A stretch of 64,000 nt of DNA from Phoenix dactylifera (Eukaryota; Streptophyta; Magnoliopsida; Arecales; Arecaceae). Location of the stretch: NCBI RefSeq assembly GCF_009389715.1, contig NW_024067686.1:712501-776500 (forward strand), read 5' to 3'. Both the position numbers and the translations under genes were made by a program. Shown one piece after another: positions 1 through 11,419 of this stretch; the first letter of the stretch is position 1, and the number at the start of each line of letters is the position of its first letter. The notes beneath the pieces were generated by a model. The model was not told the DNA's origin. It saw nothing but the letters and a program-made list of their open reading frames with translations, and made no database searches.

Positions 1-53
1 TAAGATATCGGTTCAAGTCTACGTCGATTTAGGATATTAGGTATATATTAGTC

Positions 54-873
54 TGTTGCTGGAAATTGGACCCGGGGGCGGCCGTCGGCTGAGGAGGAGG
101 AGCTTCGGCGAACTCTGGCGGGCGGCGATCTGTCGGCGAGCGGCGTCCTCCGTGGAGGGGGGACCTGCAAAAAGCCGGTGGCCGGGGTTTCCGGCGCCGG
201 CCCTCCGATGCTTAAGTTAGAGGGGGTTTAAATTTGGAAGAGAGGAAGAGGGAAGAAGCGTTCTGCTTCCTTTTTTCTGAGTCCAACCCCCTCATTGAGA
301 AGGAGGGGTTCCTCTTTATAGGGGGGTCGGATTACCTGGATGTGATGGGGCGAGGTCGCCGTACGACTTAGCACGTCGCTCGAGTTGGTGCGCGATCAGG
401 TGAATTAATGCTTCGATGTCGGAGGTGAGGCCGGGATCAGAGAGTTGTCACGGCTGACTGAACACTGTCGAGCCGATTTGCCGTGGAGGACTGAGGATCT
501 GTAGATAACAGGAGCCACGCGCATTGATTGTTGAGTGAGCCGGAGATACACATTAATTGTTGAGTGAGTCGGAGATACATATTAATTGTTGAGTGAGTCG
601 GAGATACACATTAATTATTGAGTGAGTCGGGGGTTTGCAGAGGTCATGTGCATTAAATGCTGGAGGCGGTGGCAGGGTATGGCCCCTGACCAGACTTTGG
701 CAGGATGCAACCGCGGTAGGTAGGCGGCGAGGGCGGACTTCCGAGGTCGGGAGCTCTTCGGGTCGGATGTTCCGGGGTCGGGCACCGAGCTCGGCCGCCC
801 GAGGTCGGCCGTCATCCGGTCCTCTGATGGCAAGGTTCTCATGCACTCGGGGAGAAGCTGCGCTCCCCCAACA
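54..873 (-). repeat. 3' LTR of the Tat-lineage element (left copy)
   Basis: This 820-bp repeat matches 12985-13806 closely. On the minus strand it starts TGTTGGGGGAGC and ends TTCCAGCAACA. Just inside it, 874-890 reads on the minus strand as a purine-rich tract with six G in a row, the expected polypurine primer site. About four copies of a 29-bp unit lie near 525-630. Confidence 0.95.
525..632. repeat. 29-bp tandem repeat inside the LTR (about four copies)
   Basis: The unit contains TGAGTGAGTCGGAGATACAC followed by ATTAATTGT, and repeats about four times with one or two changes per copy. The same block recurs in the right LTR near 13455-13562. A diverged version with the same 29-bp period is in the related solo LTR at 30821-30936. 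Confidence 0.85.
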
Positions 874-1576
874 CTACCCCCCGACTTTCGAGTTCGAGCC
901 GCTTGCGAGCTCGGGCGCGGGAAGCAGAAGTCTTTATTATGGTAACTCAGATCGAGGAGAGTTGAACTATGTTGGCGCCCTCACGCATCCCGAAGCATTT
1001 ATAACGGGGGGTTGTGCCTTTTGGCCCTTCGTGGTCGTTTCGTATGGCGAACTCATGATGGAGTCCCAAGACCCGATGGGGCGGCTCCTCGATCTTATAG
1101 TCAAGGCGTCTTTCCTAGATAAGTATGCTGTGTCGATCCTTGAGGCGGACACGTGGTGCGATCTGGAGATTTATTGGGTCGATCGCCTTGAGGTCGGGTG
1201 TTGGATCAGCCGCTCGGGATTTAAAGCCGAGTCGGTAGTCCGGGATCGAGGATTAGGCTAATTACTCGAGGTCGGACGCATTTAATCTCATATCGGCCGA
1301 ACGGAGATTTGGGAGGCTAAGATTACATCGGCGCTCCACGCGTCCTGGGGCTTCTTAAATGAAGGGAGCGGGGGCGGCATCTGCTCGTCTTTCGGAGCGA
1401 TCCGGCGCAGCGGATCCATGATGAGGCTGCGAGATCCGATGGGACGGTGCCTCGGTTCTGCGCTCGAGGCATCGGTCCGGAATGAATGCGGTGCTTCGGC
1501 TTCCGAGGCCAACACGTGGCGTAATCCAGACGGGGGGTGGAAACCAAATCCGCCGATCTGGGCCGTTAGAGGGATC
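874..1576. other. Element interior between 3' LTR and antisense promoter, no gene seen
   Basis: I find no convincing coding frame here. Two related stretches, about 1004-1160 and 1375-1515, share phrases such as CTCATGATG...CCGATGGG and ACACGTGG, which suggests an old internal duplication about 370 bp apart. The segment ends at the TATA box of the antisense gene. Confidence 0.5.
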
Positions 1577-1584
1577 TATATAAA
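1577..1584 (+). promoter_or_regulatory. TATA box of the antisense gene
   Basis: TATATAAA in the context GATCTATATAAACCCC lies about 220 bp upstream of the antisense start codon at 1805, on the strand opposite to gag-pol. Its position before a CT-rich leader and an intron-bearing ORF makes a promoter likely. Transcription itself is inferred. Confidence 0.6.
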
Positions 1585-1804
1585 CCCCCCCAAACCAGCC
1601 CTAAGAGCAGTCTTGTTCGATTGCCTTCTCTTTTTCGCCGTCTCCACCTTCGTCCTCTTTCTCAACAGAATCTCGCCGGCGATGTTCGGAGCGATTTCCG
1701 GCGACTACCCCCATAGGTTTCTTCCTTGTGTTAGCTAGGGGGTTCTCCTTCTCTCTCCTTTTTTCCGTCTCTTTCGTCGTTAGGTTACTTCGTTTTTCTC
1801 CAAA

Positions 1805-3865
1805 ATGGGTTTTGGTCCGGATGAAGTTGGATCTAGTCTGTCGGAGGAGGAGCTGGAGTTAATCTGCTCCCGGTTCTTTTTCTAGCCCGGGTTTCGTCTC
1901 GAAACTGCAGGGCCGGAGGATAGGGTGACGCGGCCGCCCCCAGGTCGGATCGCGATTCATCGTGAAATGCTCTGGGCCGGCTTGCGGTTCTCCTTGCACG
2001 AGTTCGTGAACAGCTTGCTGGTGGAGTACCAACTCGTCCCAGCACAGCTCGCTCCGAACTCGTGGAGGACCATAGTCGGGTTTTTGTCCCTTTGTCTTGC
2101 ACATGGGATCCCGACTTCGGTGAGCGTTTTCCGCCGGTGTTTCTTGCTAAAGACAAACCTGGCGGATGGAGGGTGGCTATACTTCGCCTTTCGGGGTGGT
2201 ATGTCGCTTTTTCAGGATGCCTCTTCCTCTATTCATGAGTGGAAGGGGAAGTTTTTCTTTCTGGCGTCCGAGGTGCCATGGGGATTTGACCCGAGGTGGG
2301 GGCACCCCCGGCTGAAGGCCCTTAACAGGCTCTCCGAGCCCTCGGCGAGGGACCAGAGGGTCCTTGACGCCCTGCGGGGCCTCGGGAAGGGGTTCAACCT
2401 GACCGAGCTCCTAAGAGAGGATGCCTTGGCGAGCGTTGGCTTGAGTTCGGCGCGTTCCGAGGGTAAGAGTAGTCGCATTGTTTCATCTTTGCTTTATCTG
2501 TTTCTTCCTCTTGATCTTCTAATGTTGGTCTGACACTTAGGAAAAATCTTTTTTGTTTCAGACATTCCTCACATGTCGACCAGCAACACATCCCTCTTCT
2601 CCCGGTTGAAAAGGCGGGAGGCCGAGGCCGGCAGGGCTATTCCCCAGCCTCGGAATAAGTCGAAGTCGGCCGCCACTTTCTACCTCGGCCGGGATGGGAG
2701 GCCCGGAGGCGGGGTTCTCCGCAGCCGCTCGAGGGCGGGTGTCGGCCGCCGGTGATGCGGGCTCGGCAGCCCCATCCTGTCCTGTCCCTGGCGCCCAGCA
2801 GGAAGGGCCGACAGTAATCCAGCTGCGGCGTTCGGGGCCCGAGCCGAGCAGGGGCCCCGAGGTCCCCAGCTCGGACGAGCCGAGCTCTTCAAGAGGCCAA
2901 AGGGGGGAATCAGCCGAGCCAGGGTCCCCACTCCTTGAGGGGAGCTCGGCCTTCCACGATGCCGATGTCGCGCGCGCAGTGTTTCGGCACGCTATGCTTC
3001 CAGCGGACCGGGCCGAGTTCCGGAACTTATTGCTGGAAGAGATCGTCGACGGTACCAGTGTACATATTGTATGTTTTTTACTTATAATCGCTTTCTCTCT
3101 TTTCTCTTGCAGCACATTCACGAAGTCGACACCTTGTTATTCATCGCCCAAGGATGTCAGGAGGAGACTCGGCGACTCAGCCGGCAGTTGGAGCCGGCCA
3201 AGAAGAGGGTCGCCGAGTTGGAGGCCGCGCTGGCTGAGGCCGAAGCGCGGAGGGAAGCGACGGAGGCTGGGCGACTGGCCATTGTTGAGGAGCTCGAGGA
3301 GGAAAGGGCTGCTCATTCCCTGGCCAAGTTGGCCCTGCGCGCTTCGGAGGCGCGTCTGGCGGAGACTCAGTCCGAGGTTGCGGGCCTCAAATACGAGGGC
3401 GGGGTCTTGCGTCTGAAGGTCGAGCAACTTGAGGCCCGGAAAAGGAGGGCACTCGAGCGAGCTGAGCATGCCGTGGACTTCTTCAAGGACTCGGATGAAT
3501 TCCGCGACATGCTAGAGGAGGAGACCATAAATGGGTTCCTCCGTGGCTTCGACAACTTTCGGAGGCAGATGGCTCGGTTCTGCCCCCAGCTCGATATCTC
3601 AACGATTCGTCTGAGGATGAGGTTGGGCGCCGACTTCGACGACGACGTTTCTGCTGCCCTCGTGTCCGAGGAGTCTGCCGAGGCTGAGGCGGACGTAGCC
3701 GCGCCGGCGGTGACAGAGGCTCTCCCTCGCGAAATCACCGAGGACGCTCCCGAGGTCCCCGCCGCGGTCCCCGCCGCAGACCCCGAGCCCGTGTCCGCCG
3801 AAGGCCCCCAGGTCATCGCCATAGATGACCCCGACGGTGACGCCAATGCAGCTGCCGCCCCTTAG
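1805..3865 (+). pseudogene. Antisense intron-bearing gene of a Tat-lineage element
   Basis: Three exons are suggested on the strand opposite to gag-pol. Exon 1 (1805-2462) opens MGFGPDEVG, has one TAG at 1883-1885, then encodes a conserved region including NSWRTIVGFLSLC and WGFDPRWG. I recognise this as the plant-transposon-type protein common in monocot Tat elements. A good intron follows (GTAAGA at 2463, TTTCAG ending 2561). Exon 2 is a Pro/Ser-rich linker needing one frameshift between about 2640 and 2755. Exon 3 (from 3113, after CTCTTGCAG) is a strong coiled coil, then MLEEETINGFLRGFDNFR and an acidic Ala/Pro tail ending at 3865. The donor of intron 2 is unclear: GT at 3052 or GTATGT at 3069; the latter leaves only 44 bp. 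Function is unknown. Confidence 0.75.
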
Positions 3866-5040
3866 GACTTAGACTTTTATCTTCCTTTTATTGTAAATGA
3901 GGTCGGCCTTCAAATTTGTTGAACGGCCGACCTCCAATTTTGTACTTAGCATTCCGGCACTTTACTAATGAAAAGATTTTCTTTTGCCATTCTGCGCTTA
4001 TTTTTTCCTTTTATTTTCTTCAGTTGTAAACGAGGTTGGTACTTCAACTTATTGTTTTACCGACCCTCGACTTTGTATCCTAGCCTTTGGGCTGCTTGTC
4101 AATGAAAACATGTTTCTTGGCTGTGTTTTGCTTTTCTTTCCCCTAACTTGTTTAAGTGTCCAAGTTCCGATTACGCTGATTAGGGGGGGCTCTGAGCTTG
4201 GATTCTAGGAAGCTTCACCAAGTCTTGGAGCTCAAAATTGAAGCTCGCAGAAGTCGCCGGGTTTGGTTTTTGGATTTCTGAGGCATCAGGCTCGGGCCTC
4301 GGATCCCCGAGAGGGGGCCTTGTTAGATTTGCATAGGTCGCTATCGGGGTATTTGGCCAAGCTTTTGAGTTTGGCTTTTTGGAGCGTAGGTCCATAAAAA
4401 TGTTAGGGCTGTTCCCTGACGGGGAGCATGAGCCAATAGTCAAACTGTCATCGGGGCTTTCATGGTTATTGCCCTCGGGCTCTGCCGAGGTTCTGGCAAG
4501 CGGAGTCAGAACCTATAGAGAGTACCTCGGCCTTCTTGAGCTTGATCAGCACGCCCGTGGTCGAGGTCATCTTCACAGGTCGACATTGATGTCTCAACGT
4601 ATGGGAGCTGAATCAGGCCCTTACTCAAAAAGGTTTGCATGAGTTTTCATGGGGGTCACCGGTAGAGGAAGCGTGCATGAAGTCGGTGGGACCTCGGTCT
4701 TGGATCAACTCGTAGGGGCGACCCGGCCTTGGCCGGGATGAGGTTCCGATCTCAATCGGGATTTTGCTGGCAATACATAGGTAGATGAATATAACAAGGC
4801 GGATGTCAAGTGGGATGTACCTCTTGCACCTCCGAGATTGCGCGCTTCGTAGTGGAGTAGATCGCTTTGTTTCCTGGCCGGCCTTCGGAGTCACCCTTTA
4901 GCTTGGGGTCTATTTCGGGAATACCAATTGAACCAGGGGGTATTGCCGTTGTCGAAAGCTTTCGCGAGCGTTGCTCCGTTGTTGCTGTTGAATGTCCCGG
5001 AGGACCGTCAAGGCACTATCCCCGGTTTCCTCGGATTGAG
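3866..5040. other. 3' flank of the antisense gene; no further gene seen
   Basis: AT-rich stretches near 3880-4150 contain AATGAAAA-type signals that may serve as the antisense polyadenylation region. Two similar blocks (about 3885-3975 and 4020-4110) share TGTAAA/CGAGGT...CTTCAA...TACT phrases and look like a diverged local duplication. Nothing else is supportable. Confidence 0.4.
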
Positions 5041-5044
5041 GGGG

Positions 5045-5850
5045 GCATGAGCTCGTCGTCAGCTTGGCAGTACTTTCCGAGGTCGAGAGAGTTTGGAACT
5101 CTACGGTCGACTCACGGGGCATCCCGACCTTGGTCGGGGTATCGAGCGCGAAGTCGAGGAAGCTTGGGTTTGCTATCATGCTGGCGTCGCTTCCCGAGGT
5201 CGAGGGAGTTTGGATCTCTACGGTCGACACTCGGGGCATCTCAAACTTAGTTGAGGGATCATACACGAGATCGAGGGGTCTGAGGTCGCACTCTCGACCC
5301 GTGACGCTTTCCGAGGTCGAGGAAGTTTGGAACTCTACGGTCGATACTCGGGGCATCCCGACCTTAGTCGAGGAATCGTGCGCCAGGTCGAGGGGTCTGG
5401 AAACGCTCTGTCGACCTACGACGCTTTCCGAGGTCGAGGAAGTTTGGGACTCTACGGTCGACCCTCGGGGCATCCCGACCTTGGTCGAGGAATCGTGCGC
5501 CAGGTCGAGGGGTCTGGAAACGCTCTGTCGACCTGCGATGCTTCCCGAGGTCGAGAAAGTTTGGGACTCTACGGTCGACACTCGGGGCATCCCGAACTTA
5601 GTCAGGGTCTCGTGCGCCAGGTCGAGGGGTCTGGGAACGCTCTGTCGACCTGCGACGCTTTTCGAGGTCGAGAAAGTTTGGGACTCTACGGTCGACACTC
5701 GGGGCATCCCGAACTTAGTCGGGGTCTCGAATATGGGGTCGAGGGAGCTTGGGCTCATCGTCGACCTGGTGGCGCTTCCCGAGGTCGAGGGAGTTTGAGA
5801 CTCTACAGTCGACGCACAGGGCATCCCGACCTTAGTCGGGGTATCTAAGG
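5045..5850. repeat. 117-bp tandem array, seven copies, inside the Tat element
   Basis: The phrase CTACGGTCGA recurs at 5101, 5218, 5335, 5452, 5569, 5686 and (as CTACAGTCGA) 5803. Each step is exactly 117 bp. Because 117 is 39 codons, long frames stay open on both strands, but these are by-products of the period and not genes. Units share GAGGTCGAGG...AGTTTGG...GGGGCATCCCGA. The array lies between the integrase end and the antisense gene, a place where Tat elements are known to carry tandem repeats that can seed satellites. Confidence 0.93.
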
Positions 5851-6267
5851 ATCACAAACGACCCAATATTAGAGAAGACATAATCATAATCATTGTGAGG
5901 AGGCAAATCATCGTAAAGAGGAGACAGGATCCATGTTCCTGATCGCCCGGAACCCCTTGGGGTTTTATTGATAATACATCCGTAGATTCTCGGAATTCCA
6001 GCTTCGCGGGATAGGGGTTCCATCAAGAGATTTCAACTCGTACACTCCGGATCGTTGCACTCGAGCGATTTGATACAGTCCTTCCCAGTTCGGGGTGAGC
6101 TTTCCTTGCTCGATGGGCTGAGAAGCTTCGGCTCTCCTGAGGACGAGGTCCCCCACCTTGAAGAGCTTGGGCTTGACTCTGGAGTTGTAGTACTGGGCCG
6201 TTTTCTGCTAGTACATTGCCATGCGGACTCGGGCGACCTCTCGTGTCTCTTCGACGAGGTTCAAGTT

Positions 6268-7768
6268 TGTTGCCCAGAGATGGTCACCCAAGAGGGGGGT
6301 AAATTGGGTGTTTTAAAAACTTTTGACTATTTAAAAATAAAACACACAAATGTATGAGCTAAACAGAAAATAAAGCTATGAAGACAAACAATCGCAAACA
6401 CAAGCTTTTATAGTGGTTCGGAGCCTCCACTGCTCCTACATCCACTCCCCAAAGCACCGTTGGGAATTTCCACTATAATCCACGATTACAGTACGGTAGT
6501 TTTGCGAGTTCACTACCCAACTCGTTGTTTTACACCGGGCTAACAACAAACCCTAAAACCCCCAATTTAACCTAGGCTTGGGACGCCTTTCCCTTGTTCC
6601 AAGTCCCTTGACTGGAACAAGCACCACAATGAAAGATTTTACAAAGGATTAAAAAGCTCTAAATAAGCAAATAAGACAATGATAAACAATAGAACCCGGA
6701 AGAATCCTTTTGCCGTTGAAAGCGTGGGAAATGGTGATTCTTCCGATGTGGATCGCGTAGGTTTGAGTGTGAGCTTTGAATCCCGAGCGCACGAGAGTGG
6801 TTGAGCTTGAAATCACTTGGGAAGCTTGAAAGCACTTGATTTCTTCACTTGAATGCACTCACTTCCTTGAACCTCTCTCTCTTGCTTCTCTCTTAAATGA
6901 TCTAGCTTTGGGTTGGTGAAGAGTTGTTGAGAAGCACTTAAGTGGTCCCTTTTATAGACCAAAAAGCAAATATAGCCGTTAGAGATAAAGTTAGAGAGAT
7001 TTGAAATTCAAAACAACCTGCAAAAAATTGTCAGTCGCATCCCAGGCGCTCCGGAGACGTCTCCGCTTCAACGAGAGACGTCTCGGCTGCAAGATTTTAC
7101 TTTTTACGTTGTTTGGGGTCGACTCGGCGTTCTACGGGGACGTCTCGGCTTGTTTGCACTTTCTGCATGGGGACGACTCCGCTCCCTCGGGGACGACTCC
7201 GCTTCTTTATCTCCGAAAAACATGTCTTCTGGAATTCCCTGAGAGAGTCGACTCCGCTCTTTCAGGGGACGTCTCCGCTGCTTTATCACCGAAAAAATCA
7301 TTTTCTGGAAAACCCTGAGAGAGCCGTCTCCGCTATCTCGGGGACGACCCGGAGAGTCTGCTTTTTACTTGCGGGGACGACTCCGCGTACGGTGGGGACG
7401 TCTCGCGCATATCTCTTGAAAACTGCCTTTCTGCCGCCACTGAGAGAGTCGACTCCGCTGCTGAGAGAGTCGACTCCGCTATCGCGGGGACGACTCGGCA
7501 GGTGCCGGGGACGTCTCCAGACGTGCCAGTTCTTCCTGTTTGTGCCAGAGACGTCTCTGAGACAACCCGGAGACGTCTCGGCTGTCCCTGAACTTTTTCT
7601 TTCATCTCAAAAATTCTTCAATAAGTCCTTAAAAATCATTGGAACTTGCCTAGACGTTTCTTAACAATATTCTTAATAAAATACATGAAATCCTCAATTA
7701 AATTGTTAAGATAAATGAAATTATACTCTAGTATTTTGTATTCATCAAAATCTATTAGGGGGTTAACA
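6268..7768 (-). mobile_element. SIRE/Maximus-like Ty1/copia solo LTR nested in integrase
   Basis: This 1501-bp insert begins TGTTGCCCAGAG and ends GGGGGTTAACA, flanked by AAGTT at 6263-6267 and 7769-7773. On the minus strand it opens TGTTAACCCCC...GATTTTGATGA, a phrase I associate with SIRE-type copia LTRs, and has a TATA-like CTATAAAAGGG near 6948-6958. No internal coding region is present, so a solo LTR left by recombination is the simplest reading. The stretch 7050-7590 is unusually rich in GACGTCTC and GACGACTCCGCT motifs. Confidence 0.88.
7050..7590. repeat. Degenerate short repeats in the nested solo LTR
   Basis: Blocks such as GGGGACGACTCCGCT, GAGAGAGTCGACTCCGCT and GGGGACGTCTCCGCT recur more than ten times with variable spacing (about 15-60 bp). 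They create many AatII/SalI-like palindromes. There is no constant period, so this is a degenerate interspersed repeat and not a clean minisatellite. Confidence 0.7.
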
Positions 7769-10700
7769 AAGTTATTCCTGAACCGGAAAGAGTTGGAGTC
7801 GGCGTCGTAGTGCTCCACCCTTGAGGAGGGGAGGCCGATTTCCAGCGGGATAACAGCCTCCGTGCCGTATGCCAGGTTGAAGGGGGTCTCACCAGTGGGT
7901 AATCGGAACGTAGTTCGGTAAGCCTAGAGGATGTTGTACAGGTCCTCGACCCACTGTCCTTTGGACCGATCAAGCCTAGCCTTGAGCCCCTGCAAAATAG
8001 TTCGACTCGTTACCTCGGTTTCTCCATTTGTCTGAGGATGCGCGACCAAGGTGAAGCGGTGGTCGATGCCAAGCTCGGAGCAGAACTCTCTGAATCGAAC
8101 GTTGTCGAACTGGCGGCCGTTATCTGATATAAGGATACGGGGGAGTCCGAATCTGCATATTATGGACTTTCAAACAAAGTTCCGCATTTTTTGCTCGGTG
8201 ATCCGGGCCACAGGTTCAGCTTCGACCCATTTGGTGAAGTAGTCGATGGAGACGACCAGAAATTTTCTTTGCCCGGTGGCTAGGGGGAAGGGCCCCAGGA
8301 TATCAATTTTCCACTGGGCAAATGGCCAGGGGGCGATAATTGAGGTCAGCGGGGCCGAAGGTCGGTGCTGGATGTTGGCGTTCCGTTGACACCGATCACA
8401 CTTCCGAACGAAGTCCGTTGCGTCTTTCTGAAGCGTGGGCCAAAAATATCTTTGCCGCAGGATCTTATGGGCTAGTGCCCGGCCTCCCAGGTGGTTTCCA
8501 CAAATCCCTTCATGGACCTCTCGGAGGGCATAGTCTGCCTCCGAGGGGCGGAGACATCTAAGGAGAGGAGAAGTAAATGACCGACAATAGAGCTTGTTCT
8601 CATATAGGACGTACCGGGAAGCTTGACGCCTGATCTGGCGGGCCTCCAGCTCGTCGTGATGGAGGGTCCCATCCTGGAGATAGCGGATGAACCCGTCGAT
8701 CCAGCTTGGCTCGAAGTCGATACACATGGTCGGTTCAGGTTCCTCTGTGCTGGGTGTTCGGAGATATTCGAGCATCGTTGCCTTGGAAAGCTCACTCATG
8801 CGGGAGGACGCCAGCTTTGACAATTGGTCCGTCCTAAGATTCTCCGTTCTGGGAATGTGCTGGATGCTAAAGGAACCTAGAGCGGACGTAAGTTCCCGCA
8901 CCTTTTGGAGATATTTCCGCATCGATGGCTCCTTTGCTTCGAAGTCTCCCTGGACCTGGCTTACTATTAGCTGGGAGTCACTGAAGGCCTTTAGGTCTTC
9001 CACCTTCAGCTCCTTCGCCAATTTGAGTCCGGCAATGAGCGCCTCGTATTCTGCCTCGTTGTTTGAGGCTGGAAACTCGAGGCGTAGGGCTTGCTCAGCC
9101 ACCACCCCGTCCGGGCTGGTGAGGATGAGTCCAGCTCCGCTACCCCCCGAGGTCGAAGAGCCGTCCGCATGTAGGACCCATGGCGGCTTCGGGGTCTCCT
9201 CTGTGGGTGTGAGTGGTAGCCCGGGGTCGTCTGGCAAGGTGCACTCCACGATGAAGTCGGCAAGTACTTGAGCTTTAATAGCTGGTCTGAGGCGGTATTC
9301 AAGGTCGAACTCCCCGAGCTCAACCGCCCATTTGGCAATCCTTCCGGCACGATCCGACCTTTGCAGTGTTTGCTTCATAGGCTGGTCGGTCAGTATGGCT
9401 ATGGTATGTGCTTGAAAATAAGGCCGGAGTCTCCGAGCTGAAATGATCAGGGCAAAAATTGTCTTCTCAAGCTTACAATATCGGATCTCAGCATCCCTGA
9501 GGACCCGGCTGGTATAGTAGACTGGCTTCTGGAGCATGTCCTCTTCCCGGATCAGGACTGAGCTCACTGCGACCGGGGAGACGGCCAGATATAAATAAAG
9601 AACCTTGCCCCGCCGAGACTTGGTAAGTAGCGGGGGAGAGGCAAGAAGGCGCCTGAGTCCTTCAAAGGCTTGCTGGCATTCCTCCGACCATAGGAAGTTC
9701 TTTGGCCGCTTAAGGATCTTAAAGAAAAGGAGGCAGCGCTCGGCCGACCGGGAGACAAATCTCCCCAAGGCGGCGACCCGCCCGGTGAGCCGCTGCACTT
9801 CTTTAACTGTCTTTGGAGGTGTCATCTCTTGCGGTGCTCGGATTTTCTCGGGGTTGGCTTCAACTCCACGCTGGGTTACTATGAAGCCCAGGAATTTGCC
9901 CGAGGTAACTCCGAATGCGCACTTTGCGGGGTTGAGCTTCATTTGATATTTCCGGAGCTTGGAGAATGTTTCATTGAGGTCGGCCACATGGTGTTCCGCC
10001 GCTCGGCTCTTCACCAGCATGTCATCCACGTAGACTTCTATATTTCGGTCGATCTGGTCTTCAAAGATTTGGCCGACCAACCTTTGGTATGTGGCTCCGG
10101 CATTCTTCAGCCCGAATGGGATCACTTTGTAACAATATGTGCCTTTGTCGGTGATGAAGGCCATCTTCTCCTCATCTTCTGGCACCATTCGGATCTGATT
10201 GTATCCCGAGAAGACGTCCATAAAGGTCAGCAGCTGATGTCCCGAGGTGGAATCGACGAGCTGGTCAATACTGGAAAGGGGGAAACTATCCTTCGGGCAG
10301 GCCTTGTTCAGGTCGGTGTAGTCCACGCACATGCGCCATTTTCCGTTGGCCTTCTTTACGAGGACTATATTGGCAAGCCAGTCTGGGTAGGAGACCTCCC
10401 GGATGAAGCCGGCCTCAAGGAGCTTATTCACTTCCTCGGCTGCGGCTTGCTGCCGTTCCGGGGCAGAGCCCCGTTTTTTCTATTTTACAGGCCTGCAGGT
10501 CGGCTTCACCTGAAGTCGGTGAACCATGACCTCAGGGTCGATTCCTGGTATGTCGGCGGGCGACCAGGCAAAGACATCAACATTGTCCCGTAGGAAGCTG
10601 ATGAGGCGATCTCTCTCGCGAGCACCAAGGCCGGAGCCGACCTGCACGGTTAGCTCGGAAAAATTTTCTCGTAGAGGAATTTGAATGAGAAGCTCACCGG

Positions 10701-11419
10701 GCTTTACTTGCTTCTTCCAGAGGTCGTCCCTCATGTCCAAGGTTTCTATGGGCAGCGAGCGGCCCATTGCTTGAGTTGGCGCCTCGGCTGATAGCTCTTG
10801 CCGACTCGACTCTTCAGTTGATTACTTTGCTTTACAGCTCGCCATGTAGCACCGTTTAGCCATCAGTTGGTTCCCGTGGACCTCGCCTACTCCTTGGTTG
10901 GTAGGGAATCGCACGAGTAGGTGACAAGTTGAGACCACGGCCCGAAGGGCATTTAGCCCTGGTCATCCGAGGATGGCGTTGTAGGCCGAGGATAGGCGGA
11001 CCACAAGGAAGTCCGTCCTCACTGTACTTTTTCGGGGGGCGAGGCCGACCGTCACAAAAAAGCTGATCTCGCCCTCGACCGGGACCGAGTCCCCAGTAAA
11101 TCCGACCGGCGGGGCATTTATTTTCTAAAGCTGGCTTCCTGTTGACCCCATTTTTTGGTAGGCGTGGTAATACAAAACATTAGCTGAGCTTCCATTGTCA
11201 ACCAAGACACGTTTTACATCAAATTTGTTTACAATCATAGAGATGACCACAGCGTCATCGTGAGGGATCTCAACCCCTTCCAGGTCCTCATCCGAGAACG
11301 AGATGGCTTCAGAAGTGCGCTGGCGTTTTGGGGGGATTCCTTCCTGGGCTAGCTCTCCAGCCGAGGTCCCTCCAATTACATTGATGGTGCCGGCGATGGG
11401 CCTGTTGTCATTCAGATTT

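Larger units (their letters stand above)
5965..11419 (-). pseudogene. pol: Tat pol: protease, reverse transcriptase, dual RNase H, integrase (broken)
   Basis: Reading leftward in one frame, the protease motif VLVDNGSSANVLYY lies near 11200. RT follows, with the YVDD catalytic motif at about 10021-10032 and FSGYNQIRM upstream. Then come a first RNase H and a second, archaeal-type RNase H beginning LHADGSS (about 9170), the hallmark of Tat. Integrase has an HHCC finger (H-x6-H...C-x2-C), DDE residues in KIDILGP, LISDNG and NGETEVT, and a C-terminal part ending LRMYYQ at 5965. Stops in frame are at 11125, 10963, 10822, 10480, 8170, 7924 and 6208. A solo LTR (6268-7768) splits integrase; it plus its target duplication is 1506 bp, a multiple of three, so the frame resumes. 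Confidence 0.93.

Noticed and set aside
4910-5824. Long open frames on both strands over the tandem array (up to about 300 codons)
   Set aside because: They are explained by a 117-bp unit, a multiple of three without stops; residue patterns are just the repeat and there is no domain.
5045-5850. CRISPR-like repeat array
   Set aside because: Units are contiguous with no unique spacers, 117 bp long and inside a plant retrotransposon.
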